Below are positions 12,354 through 24,109 of a stretch of DNA of 64,000 nt, piece after piece. The notes beneath the pieces were generated by a model, which saw nothing but the letters and a program-made list of their open reading frames with translations, searched no databases and was not told the origin of the DNA. Positions within the stretch are counted from its first letter, which is position 1. Every line of letters begins with the position of its first letter. Made by a program: the position numbers and the translations under genes. The stretch is from Trissonchulus latispiculum (taxonomy: Eukaryota > Nematoda > Enoplea > Enoplida > Ironidae), in assembly GCA_030248195.1 (NCBI GenBank), contig JASAND010013430.1, forward strand, positions 95,695 to 159,694, given 5' to 3'.

Positions 12354-15300
12354 CTTATTGAAGAAACCTTTCTGGGATACAAATGCTTAACGTGGTTAAT
12401 TGGGAGTTCACTATCACTTCATTTCTGAGCGTTCTGATCTAGCTAGAATCTTCCAATTTGTCGCAAAAACAAATTCATGCATATTGAACGAATACAAGCC
12501 TTGAGGATCCCTCCAAATTTTGGCCTTAATCGATCGTATATACTGCATATTTAGGTTACGGTTTCTGACGTCGCAACTTCACAGCTAATTCCGCTATGGT
12601 GAACTAGAATAAAAGAGTTGGACAACGGCTGATAATAAGAGACCGTACATAGATCTTAATATATATTGCGCAATATGAATATTACGTATAAGTTTGAATT
12701 TAATAATTATGTTACCTCGTGTAATCACTGATGCTGTTTTGTAATTATGCATATGATTTATTTACAACGACGCTTATTTACAAATATATTTCAACCTTTT
12801 AAAGCTTGAAATATATAATTACAAATATACAAATACAATAATCTTTAGCAGCCAATACCGCATTCAATAAATGTTGAGATTACTGCTGATTCCAATAAAC
12901 CAACAACTGAGTTTAATTGAGACCAGCGTTTGAGCGTTTTGAATATTTTTAGTATTTTATTTGAATTTTGAATATTTGAACAGTTTGAACATTTTTATTA
13001 TTTAAGCTGAGTAATATCAACATTCTAAATGCTGCTAAATTCATCCTGTTTTATGTCGATGTATTCACACTTTATGTTAGTATATAGTAAATGCTGTACA
13101 TATGTTGTAAACCAATTCGCGTATAGAAGATTCTAACAGCAACACTGTAGTGTCTGTGGGAAAAGGACATATGATTAACATTACCAGGAACTAGGAGTCA
13201 GAAAGTTCAGCTCATAGCCGCATGGGCTCTGATTGGATTTGGACAGTTTCCGTTTGGTGACGGTAATTGTTGGACTGGGAATGGAAGAATTCTTGGAGAT
13301 CCAGCCACCCGTTGAAGTGGAGTTGGAATTCAGACTAATCGAGACTTCACAGCTGAAATAAACAAACATTCAACTGTAAACTGTAGAATTTGTGAAGAAA
13401 AAGCCTAATCATTACCAGCTGGATGGTTAAAATTCTGAGATATTTGAAGTAACTGTTTGATGTTTTCCCGCGTCTGTCTAGTTAAACACGATAAAGGAGT
13501 CATGTACATGGTTAAGCAGTTCACTTTAACTCGCCTCGCATGTTGGGTTAAACGAGAACGAGCAAAAAATTTTAACTCTGTCATCACGTTTATTTTCGAA
13601 AAGTACCTACACACTTGTTTTCTAATTTTAATCCGCGTTTATGTGCAAGCAAATCTTGCTATTAACAGGAACTTGTCGTTCGTTTGATTTGTCCTTTCCT
13701 TACGTCAATTGCAAATTACACTGGTATCGTTAAAACCAAAGTTTGTTAAATTTAATGTCTAAAATTTTCATTGAAGTTTTGAACGCTTGTCGCTTATCAC
13801 TAAGTGCACAAGTGCACGTAGATGCAAAAAAATTACAATCATTGCTACAGGGTAAAGGTTTTAGGCGTCTGCGAAAGTTTTGACAGGATCACAAAAACCA
13901 GGAATTTTCTGTTTAAAAGTGCAGTAGAAAAGTATGGCTGAAGATAATAAGTAGTCTTCCTGGTTAACAGAGTCGCGGTCGCAGTCATGTGCCTATCATC
14001 AATGGACTTCATTGGGTTTATTGGACTGGGACTAACTGAAAAAGAATAAAAATTTCGATAAATAAATTTTGTCCTGTCAACAGCTAAATATTTGAAATAG
14101 AGAAGTACAGGGACGCAGGCTTAAAAGACATACATAAAAGCGCTGTATTCGACACAAATCTGCACCGAAAACTGCACTCGAAATCTAGCCAGTTGGGATC
14201 CGGTATCGATAATTTTAAATGCGCAGTTCTGACCAGACATCCTCAGAAGGCGAAATTCGGGAAGTGGGCGCACTGCTGAAGGCCTGCCGAAACTACATTT
14301 TTTGTTTTTTTAACAAAACCGGAGCAAACCGGATTCTGAGGGGGATTAGCTCCATGCCCGGTCTGGAAAGAGTTGCATTTTCAGCCCTGCAGAATTTTAT
14401 GGTAAAATATTTTGGGTTTCGCACATTGCAAGATTGCATTGCACTATTGCTGGTAACGTAGATTGTTTCACGGTTTCTACTTGTGTAGTTGTGAGTTTTA
14501 AGTTTGCAATAAGGTTAAGAACCAAATCAAGAATGCATTCTGAAATTTGTGCAGATTGGCGAAATTATGTACGAAGCTGAAGATTCGGCTATATATTTTT
14601 TAATAGTACATCGTATTTGCTGCTGCTGCTCATCTTTTATTGCTTTTATATAAATACAACCCTGAACAAGCATTCATAAAATAGTTATTATATTACCTGC
14701 TTAGCAAAAGTTTTGATATCCAATCAGGTTTGGCAGGATAAGAACTACTTGAGGACATCTTCAACAATATCTGTAAGATAATCTGAGTATACTGTCAACC
14801 ACAAATGGATATAGTTATCTGATACTTTGCTGAAATGTGGAAGAGACGGTTTAAACTTTGCAACAAGACCGGATACTTTGCAAAAGCGACACTAAATAAT
14901 TGTTTGCACAAAATTTTTGCGATAAAACCAGTTTCTTTTATGCAGCAAAGAATATAAAGGCTGGGCTCCTGTGAAAAATTGTCCTGGAAAGTTACGTCAG
15001 CCCAAGCAACCAGAATTCGCGCGTGATAGCATCCAAAAGCCGAAGCTTATGGTGGAATGGCGGAAAATAAGCTAAGCTTTTCTAGCCAAAGTCGGCTGAT
15101 TTAAAACATATGATTGCGTCGGCCCCTTGTGCCTGCAATGAAATGTAAATGTTGCATCAGTAGTTTTTTAGTATTGCAATGACATAAACATTTTACCATC
15201 CCATTCTCCCCCCCCCCTATCTGCCCACTTCTCGTTGAATAGTTATAAATTACACTTTGCCGACAAACACTATCGAAAACAAGAAATATGCACAAATTCC

Positions 15301-15846
15301 CGGGATTTCTAGAAATATTATGCATTCTTGTTTACCGACAAAGATATTAATCTGGGTGTGACTTGCGAAAACCGGTGAATAAATTTTGGATGAGATCAAA
15401 ACAAACTTTGCAAAAGATTGTAAACGGAAGTGTTGCTGTTGCTGTAGACACAGACCAAGTAGTAGAGTTTATGCCCTAACAACTAATAAACAGAGAGCTG
15501 GTTTTGAGATGACGTGAGACAGAGACGGAACAAAATCTCCACTTCAAGGGAAAGCAGACGGGAGTGTTCTCGTTCACAGATAATCATCTATTATGCCCCA
15601 AACTTGGCTCCTTTGAAATTGTGGAACCAGAAAAGCAGTCACCGGCTTCATCGACTAGGCCGGCTGAAGCTTTGGTCCAAGTACTGCTTTGTGTGAACAC
15701 CACCAGTTCGGTTCGGTTGTGTTGTTTGTTCCCAAAAAGATGTATCTATTTATTTTTGGAAAGCAAAGGAACTCGGTAAAGTGGGTTTCCACCATGCAAT
15801 GAATTAACACAGTACACATGAGTTGGAAGTACGATATTAATCCTTA
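12354..15846. other. Non-coding stretch
   Basis: No supported gene. ORFs at 13181-13687 and 14219-14461 are short, overlap on both strands and show no family motif. A C-run lies at about 15209-15217. Confidence 0.45.
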
Positions 15847-16347
15847 GGAACTGTGTCAAAATTAACTGCCAAAAATTTCGTATATACGATGCGTTTATAC
15901 GATTAAAAAACGTATAAACGGTCCAATAAAATCGTATTTTTGCACAAGTAAAATCCTATAAATATTGTCTTACATGATTTTTTGCTTGCTTACAAAAAAC
16001 TGTAAACATCTAGTGCTGCCACAAAAGCAGCAAAGGTAAACGCTTCCTGCCAAATTTAGTATAAAGGTTTCACGCATGAGTAACTTAACATTTCTGCTGT
16101 CTATTTTCTTAGTCTACAACTGCAGGCTAGCTTTTGTATTTAAAAAACGTAGCAAAAACGGAATGCACGCAGGAGCTAAGGCTTAACTTGACAGTGTACG
16201 TCTGAAAAGCATGATAAAGAAAACGCATTATAATCGCATATTTCTTTTTTGAAAAACGTATACACAATGCCAATAAATCGTATATACGACCCAAACTGAA
16301 TCGTATAAAATAATTCGTATTATGTGAAATATTTTTGACACGGTTCC
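15847..16347. mobile_element. 501-bp foldback with TTA target duplication
   Basis: GGAACTGTGTCAAAATTAAC begins the left arm and TTTTTGACACGGTTCC ends the right arm. TTA flanks both sides (15844-15846, 16348-16350), the usual target of PIF/Harbinger transposons. Inner arms carry many CGTATATACGA/CGTATAAACG pieces, which are themselves palindromic. Non-coding. The Harbinger assignment rests on the 3-bp target only. Confidence 0.75.
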
Positions 16348-16350
16348 TTA

Positions 16351-18699
16351 CACACATGTAGAGTATTTTGGATAGTTATTACGACCTTTAGAAACATTAA
16401 CAATAAGACAACAAATTTAGATTTACAGTGTAAATGTATGTGAATAAAACCTGAACAAGCCATTCAGAATGCATAGGTTATTCCTGCTGCGCCTCAGCGC
16501 AGCAGGTCTCTTATGTTTGCTCGGCCCGAGCCCTCACACGCATTTTGCTTGATAAATATACGCATCACCGTAAATGCGTGTGAACAATGGTTTAAGATAG
16601 GGCTAACATGATTTGTGTGTGAAATACAGAACTTCTGTTTCCGATTTATGTACATATTACGCATATATGAATATATTAGTTCCAATTCCAAAACCTGAAA
16701 CGTCTATTCTCTGTTCTGATTGATGATTCATTGTTAAAGTTCAACTTTATCTCATCTCAGCAAAGATTTCTCAAATACATGGAACTTAAGAAAAACATGT
16801 GATACTATACACTTAAATACTGAATAGTTATAACTTTACTTCCGATATAAGGTTAAATTTAAGTTCCCCAAGGTTTTTTAAATATCTTCAATGTTTTGCA
16901 CGTACATTGCCTGAAGTAAGCAAGTGAAAGCTCTCTTACCAAATAATTAGCTGCGCAGCAGGTTTACAATTACCTAAATGTCCGTCCAGAGAAAACCGAA
17001 CCTTTTGCAGAAAATATTGCTTGTTCCTGAATAAAATCTGAATAACTGCAAATTTCATTGCACCAAGTTAAATCTGAATAAAATGTGAATAGGATCAGAT
17101 GAAGTAGTTGAAGTTCAGATTTTCATTTTGTTTTTCACACGGGCCAGCTGGCACCAGATTTTAGCAATCCCCCCTACCCCCCCCCTATGTCAATTAATTG
17201 TCCGAGAGTTAAGGGGTGGCCGCCTTCGGGTGGAGCTGCCGAGGTGCGTTCATCACATAGACGGTGATGGACAAATCTCCAGCCTTGGTAACGCCTCGGG
17301 TAATTGTGAAGACAATTATTCGGTGTCAGCCAATCACCCTTCCCCAATAGTAAAAATTGAAAATTATCGTGGCTGACACTACTCCTAACCGGTGCACATC
17401 CAACTGGAGTGGGGCGTACGAAAAAAAGTTCAGATTTTCTTCCTACCTCGGAGTAAGAACAGCAAGTATGCCCCCTAAAGGGGCAATATGTATCGTAATC
17501 CCAAATAAGATTTCTGAATTCGAATTTATCAATTTATTTACATAGTGTACCATCATATTCTCATGTAAAATCTTCTTCTTCTGGCTTCGAGCTTCTTCCA
17601 CAGAATTTCTTCAAAATTTTGGGCACAGAGAAAAATAGAAGTTATTTTTTTGTAACGTCCTAATTTATGGTACACCAAAAATTTTGTAGTCTTCATGTTT
17701 GCAGACCACGTTCCATAAGTCTATAACCAGCTGGAATAAAGTTCAGGATTTTCTTTTGACATATTTAACACGTATTAAGCTTTTGTATGTCTTCTATTAA
17801 CCCTTTTTTAGGAAACTAGCAAGCAAAACTTGTGTGCAAAAGTGTTGCTGTAAGTTATGGAGCTTAACTTTTCAAAAGTATTGTGCCGGCTACGCAGTTA
17901 GGTATTTATATATTGGCTGAGCTTTGACAGGTTTTCTTCTGTTTTTGAGTCAAAAGTCTTAAGTCAAAAGTTTCCAAATGGTTGTTAGCAGCTATTTAAA
18001 AAAATTAAGTGAAGTGCGAAACCAGGAAACTGGTGCACCATCTGCATATACGTTTTGCTTCCTTTTACGATGTCCAGTTACACCAAACTGCTTGTATTCT
18101 ACGAAGTGTGACTTAATTTGCATAAAAGGGAGATAATTAAATGACATCATTACATGATTCCAAATTCCAGATTATGTACTGTATTCTATGTATACGTGTT
18201 ATTGTGCTGTTACTCTTGGCTGTACCAAGAGTCTATAATACCAAGAGTGGGAAGCTTGGCCCTTCTTAAAGGAAATGGCCTGCGAGATGCTCGGCACATT
18301 AAGGCCGAAATCTCGGGGGGGGGGTCCCACTTACCATTGCTTAGCATGTGTTTATATGCGTTTCAACTAAAACGCATCTGATTGGCTAATTCCCTACCTC
18401 ATGTCAAAATTGTGTATAGTGGACCCCCCCCCCCGAGATCTCACGGGGGGGGGGGTACCGCATAGTGTTGTTAAGCGTGTATTTATATGCAGTTGAACTG
18501 AAATGCACTGATGAGGATTACGGCAGCTAAGTAGCCAACCAAATGCATTTCAGTTCAATCGCATCGGGCTGGGCTCGGCTTCTGTTTAACAAACTGACTG
18601 GAAAAGCATTGATCTATGCTTCGCCTTGTGGACGGGTAGTTGCTGAAACTTTCGATGGTTTTGTTCGCTTACTGAAATGCCAGTTTCTTCGCCCCCAGG
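16351..18699. other. Non-coding stretch with G/C homopolymers
   Basis: No supported gene. There is a short palindrome CCTGCTGCGCCTCAGCGCAGCAGG near 16482, and C-runs near 17169-17184. At 18300-18450 alternating G- and C-runs sit beside the block TGTGTTTATATGCGTTTCAAC, which has a relative at 18476 on. These look like remnants of hairpin elements. Confidence 0.45.
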
Positions 18700-19570
18700 A
18701 AGCAGTTTCATAAAACTTCACGAGTTGCGGAATCCGCAACTTGAGGCCTCAAGTACTCGAGACTTGACATCTCAAGTGTTGCATAAAATTTCTCAAGTAA
18801 ACAAGTTGCAAGTTTTCGAGTTGCAAGTTCTTGAGTTCTCTAGTTGCGGAAACGTTTCCACAGTAAAGTCTAGTGCGTGCTTCATAAAGCTTCTCTGGTT
18901 CTCGAGTACAAGTCTCGAGTAGCCTGCAAGTTCTCTGGTCAAAATTGACCAGAGAACTTGCTTCTCGAGTTCTCGAGTAGCTAATCAGCGACTGCTGAGT
19001 CAGCAGGCAGTCATACAGCCTGACACGTATTGATTTTTTTCAAAAGACCCCTATGCTTCCATTTATTATTGTCACTGCCGTTACGTTGCAATTTTATTCA
19101 TATTTGTTTAATTGCTTAATTAGATTTAATGAATCTATTGAAATCTTTCTGTAATTTAATTTAGGGGTACAAATGAAATAAAATTAAAATTTATCAATTG
19201 GCTATCCGGCAATAGAAATTTTAAAATATTTGTCAGCTTCTAAGCTTTCTGAAAACGAACATACATTTTGAAACGTTATTTTTAGCGATCAAGCAATAGA
19301 GAAATAAAGCACGCATATGTGAATGAATAGGGCGATGAGCATCCTCCTTGTCAGTAGCTTGCTAGTTCTCGAGTTCTCGAGTTCTCGAGTTGCAAGTTCT
19401 CAAGTACTTGAACTTGAGACCTCAAGTTGTCTAGTAGCCTCGAAGTCGGGCCAGTTTTCTCGAGTTTGCGGAAAACCTTTATGAAACACTTGAGATCCGC
19501 ACTCGAGACTTGAGACTTGCAACTTGCAACTTGAGAACTCGAGAACTCGAGAAGTTTTATGAAACTGGCC
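18700..19570. mobile_element. Hairpin element built of CTCGAG/CTTGCAAG motifs
   Basis: The left end carries CAGTTTCATAAAACTTC (18703-18719); the right end carries GAAGTTTTATGAAACTGG (19551-19568). CCAGG occurs on both flanks and may be the target duplication. About 250 bp at each end are dense mixtures of CTCGAG, TTGCAAG, CTCAAGT and AGTTCTCGAG, all self-complementary, so many alternative folds exist. The middle (about 19020-19350) is ordinary AT-rich DNA. Non-coding. Confidence 0.8.
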
Positions 19571-19575
19571 CCAGG

Positions 19576-20531
19576 TGTCTATTCGAAACAGATACGTATG
19601 TTTTGCCAGGAGGATCCAACGCCAAGGAGAGTAGGTTCGCCGCTACATTTCGGAACTGCAGGCTGAAGCGTTGGATATTTGGCCGGACGACCCACTGGAA
19701 CGTGAGTTACAATGTGTACAGCAGCTTTTTCTGGCATTACAGATAACACGTATATCAGCGATTTGGCTCCGCTTTTCGTTAATCAGTCTCCAACGATGGA
19801 TCAAATCCTACGTAGTATTGACATATTAGATTCCCGGAGCTCCAAAGCCTCGGAAGAAGATTGCCTTTGCTATCCATATGCCGGGAAGGTGTGCTATTTT
19901 GAACATGAAAAACAGCAACTGAAATTTTCAAAAATTGCATTAGAACTTGCTCTGGATCCAACTATGTTCTGGATAAGGATTCTAAGTCTGGGGATCCACA
20001 CGAATATATAACATTCATAGTGGTATCCTGTTATCAGCATTGTACTCTTACTTCCACTGCATAGATAAATAGAGACAACCTAATAAGCTAGTCTTTAGTC
20101 AAGACAGTAGGCCATGCGAAAGAGAAATGACACGTCATACAATTTGCATTTCTGTTTTAACAGGAATAAATCTTGGACGAATTGACTGAGTGTCTGGATT
20201 CCTCCGGAATTCCCACGCGGTTGAATCATGCATTAATTTTAGAGCAAATAATTTTTGAATGAAACAACCCACTGAAACAGGTTTGTTGTTTGTTGTTGTG
20301 TGCATTCTCACAATGTTGAATAGACTTAAGGGGGTAGAGGGCCGCTACTGAGTGAGACTAAGTAAATGAGGAGCGAAAGTGCATTGGATTAATGATACAT
20401 AGTTTAAAGGTTACAACTGAAACGTAATTTCACTAAACATATTTTATGTAGTTTCTAATATTATACAATTTCAAATTGTGCAAGAAATTTTGTACAACTT
20501 GAAATTGTAGGTAGTTTTAAATTGTACAAAC
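19576..20531 (+). other. Unassigned stretch with a possible coding remnant
   Basis: A 99-codon plus-strand ORF (19712-20011) has richer codon variety than its surroundings and a CLCYPYAGKVCYF segment, but I recognise no family. Exon-like boundaries are not convincing: an upstream GT context at 19701 and a possible acceptor at 19741 are weak. The rest is non-coding. Poly-C at 20556-20566 belongs to the next element. Confidence 0.3.
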
Positions 20532-20537
20532 ATTATT

Positions 20538-21129
20538 GGGGTCTTGTCTCGATTACCCCCCCCCCCGGACTCAAAATCCTTAAAACTTGACCAAATGAGC
20601 TAAAATTTGGTGTGGGTATGTTTTCGACCACGCTGAGTTCAAATATCGCAAAATTTTTCGATTTCGCGAAATTCGATTTTTTTGATTTTTAAGGGGGTCC
20701 AAGGGAAACCGCAAAATTTTTTGTCTTCGATTTTGTTGAAAATAGGGGTTTTCGAGGTCGTAGAACACGAATCTGGAGTCCGTTTTTCGTTTCAGCTTTT
20801 CGTTAGCTCAGTATAATCGAAAGATTTAATCTTAAGTTGTAATCTTATTCTGAGCTAACGAAAAGCTGAAACGAAAAACGGACTTCAGATTCGTGTTCTA
20901 CGACCCCGGAAACCCCTATATACATCTTTTCAGCAAAATCAAAGACAAAAAATTTCGGTTTCCCTTGGTCCCCCCTTAGAAATCGAAAAAAATCGAATTT
21001 CGCGAAATCGAAAAATTTTGCGATATTTGAACTCAGCGTGGTCGAAAACATATCCACACCAAATTTTAGCTCATTTGGTCAAGTTTTGAGGATTTGGAGT
21101 AGTGGGGGGGGTAATCGAGACAAGACCCC
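20538..21129. mobile_element. 592-bp foldback with ATTATT target duplication
   Basis: The perfect ends GGGGTCTTGTCTCGATTACC (20538-20557) and its complement (to 21129) are flanked by ATTATT on both sides (20532-20537, 21130-21135). The arms pair almost base for base toward a centre near 20830, for example CCAAATGAGCTAAAATTTGG in the left arm against the right arm near 21060. Each arm has a C/G homopolymer of differing length just inside the end. ORFs on both strands are mirror images of one another, not genes. Confidence 0.9.
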
Positions 21130-21135
21130 ATTATT

Positions 21136-23021
21136 GTAGGTACAATTTCAAGTTTTTGCGTTTTAAGTTAATTTAAATTAAAATTTCAGTTTTTCCTTGG
21201 ACTTTGAAGTTCTATCATTAAGCCAAGCTATCATCGTTGATTCAAAAATATTTTTAGAGAAATATATTAAAAACATTTAAAAAATTTTTTAAATTGTCGA
21301 AAATTTGTAATTTTTGGATATTTTTCGGAAATCCGTTTACATTTCAAACAAACTGATGAAAAATTATCATGTTTTTGACAAAAATGCAAAGCACGAACAT
21401 GTCTTCTACAATTTAGGATATATGCTAGCTTTTTGGGTTTTTAATAATAAATTTGGAATGACTTAAAGGTTTACCTTAAAATTAGAGTGCTCATAAGTTA
21501 AATTTTAAAATGTACTGCGAAAATTTGACTAAAATGTTTGCATAATTACAGTTGTTTCTACTATACTTCAAATACGTATCGATTCTGATTTAATTTAATT
21601 TAGCATTTAAGATAAGTTTTAATTTAATTTAAAACTTGAAGTAATCTTCCAAGCGCAAACTCAAGGGAAACTGCTCAAACATCACATTAAATTATACTCG
21701 AAAGCTTTAGTTAATGTCTGGTCAAAAATAAAGTTAAATTTTAATGTTTTATTTAATACGTTTGCAATAAATAAGTCTATTTATCTGTGAACCATTTTAA
21801 TTTGTATTGCTTATGAAAACTGAAAATGGAACTCTCGTTAGAGTTTAAACTTAGGAAAATCTAAAGATTACGGTAGTGTCAAACAGAATAGAAATTGAAG
21901 ACGAAAGAGGCCGCCTCATAAAGATCAACTGTCAGCCAAACAATAGATTGGCTCTAACGGCACCCAATCACTTAAGGGAGGGGTCCATTTTTGCGCCATT
22001 TTTATCTCGCCTGGAGGCGAGATACTTGTGATCGAAGTTGTCTCTTTTTGAACTGTTTCAAAGCTGAGTCCAATATGTACTCTATGCTCAGCACAGTCTT
22101 CGGTAGGTGGCTGTTTTTGCCTCTGGGAGACATTGGCACAAATTTTAACGCGACAATTTTAAGTCGTATAAATTCGTTTTGCTTTTGATTCGCCTATTCT
22201 TTGTTGTTAAAAAAGAATAGCTTATTTTAATTTTTAATAAAACGGTGCTAGTTAATAAATTTAGATTAATTTGAGGGATTTTATTCCCTCAGTGCCCTCC
22301 ATTGGTTGAATAAAAATTCTGGATACACTGCGCAATATGGAAATTAGTGCTAGTAGTGCGATCAGTATTAGCGTTGCTTAATGATGAAGAAAAGTTGGAA
22401 GTATCAAAATGTTTAATTCGTTACTCGGCAATCTGAGTAGCATTTGTCTTGTGAAGAGTTTGCTCAAAAATCTAATCGACAACAACTGGATGAATAAAGG
22501 CCATTGTGAGAGACAAATTCAGCTGCTACAGACGACGTGGCTGCCCACTCATGTGCGAAGATACCTCAGTGGCGAGGCGGTTGTGTGGCCGATAATCAAA
22601 ATTTTACCAAAACATAACATGGATAATTCTACAATAGGGTAGGGTTAATCAGCCCTGATGTTAAAGTGAAATAAGCAAAAGCGTCTTTGCATGGAGGATT
22701 TTAAGAGGGGGATCCTTATGCGTCAAGCACAGCATCCCCAACCCGGCTGGACTAGCATTTTTCGCAAAATTTGAGTGAGACTGGATGGCCACCTGCTCAC
22801 CCCGTCACCGGCTCACTGCTCACTACGCGCAACGTTTGATGTGGAGTGACTCCCGATAGAATCGAGTGTATTTCGTAACGTTTGTAACCCATTTATACTA
22901 AACGTAAAACAAGCATTTATTCTGAGCACTACGAGTTCGAAATCGTTTCGCAAACGCCGTATAATATACTGTGGTCCAAATGGCTATTTGCTTTCAGACA
23001 TCTTCCTTAAATCTTATGGCA
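21136..23021. other. Non-coding stretch
   Basis: AT-rich with no supported gene. A 22-bp perfect hairpin with a TGGA loop (TATCTCGCC...GGCGAGATA) lies at 22003-22024. A 77-codon ORF at 22409-22642 has no recognisable family. Confidence 0.45.
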
Positions 23022-23378
23022 CAGTTTACATGCGTTCAACGTCGAGATAATGTCCCTTTTAGGGCCTACTTGTTTCGACTTTCTCCGATCTCGCTGATTT
23101 TTGTATATTTTATTGTTCAAAAGGTATATTTTAACCAGTTTTTAAAATGAAAGTCCTAACTCATAGTTTCACCTCAAAGTTGAACTTAATAGGACCTTAA
23201 TAGGACGGACTAAAGACCAACTTTGAGGTGAAACTATGAGTTAGGACTTTCATTTTAAAAACTGGTTAAAATATACCTTTTGAACAATAAAATATATAAA
23301 AATCAGCGAGATCGGAGAAAGTCGAAACAAGTAGGCCCTAAAAGGGACATTATCTCGACGTTGAACGCATGTAAACTG
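23022..23378. repeat. Near-perfect 357-bp palindrome
   Basis: CAGTTTACATGCGTTCAACG (23022-23041) pairs with the segment ending at 23378, and pairing continues almost without mismatch to a roughly 35-bp spacer around 23200. Arms are about 160 bp. A diverged single arm without its partner lies at about 24345-24450 (AACTTTGAGGTGAAA, then GACAATAAAATATGTG), so the family also exists as half-copies. Confidence 0.85.
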
Positions 23379-23384
23379 GGTGAG

Positions 23385-24109
23385 CATACACAGCTCCTAC
23401 AATACACAGCTCCTACAAATGACCTCTCTACGTCTAATACACAGCTCCTACAAATAGATTACGGTAGTTAAATGCCAGAGAGAGGTGTTTTGGAAATTGA
23501 ATAATTACATTACACTGTTACTGTTCGAATAGTCCTCAAGTTATTGAACAAATACTCTACATATACGCTATAAGTTATAAGTTGAAGAGTACACCTTGCA
23601 TTATTTATTTTTTCAATTATTTTTATCAGTCAAATATTAATGTCGAATGTCTAATTTTTATCTTCTAATGTTTTCCTAGTGCCTTATCAGTTTCTTCAAA
23701 ATTGCATTCTTAGAGTACGATAACTAATGGATTAGACAAATTACTTTGTTACTATAGTTTTATTTTGATTCATTTTAATATATTTTGAACAATTCTGTGT
23801 TTATTAACAAATTAAAACTTTTATTGCAGTTACAATCACCGCAGTTGGTTTCTTTTATGTTCAGATATATAACATTTCAATCCTTCAGAAGTTGTTTATA
23901 AGGATTTAATTTAATTTTTGTTTCAGTACCAAGAAAGTTAACTCAACCAGTAAATTAAAACCAGTATTTCCTTAGATTTGAAAAAGAAATGGCATAGGTA
24001 AACTACCGTAATCTTACTTATATTTGACCTCTAGTTTACACTTTAATTTCAATACACAGCTCCTACAACAAAAGTGTGTAGGAGCTCTGTATTGTAGGAG
24101 CTGTGTATG
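23385..24109. mobile_element. 725-bp element with CACAGCTCCTAC repeats at both ends
   Basis: The left end has three copies of ATACACAGCTCCTACAA (23386-23455). The right end has the complementary array, ending CTGTGTATG at 24109. The outer 33 bp of the two ends are inverted copies with one mismatch. Interior ATTACGGTAGTTAAATG (left, about 23459) faces its inverse near 24000, so a further 16 bp pair. Non-coding and AT-rich. No clear target duplication; it abuts the palindrome 23022-23378. Confidence 0.75.
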
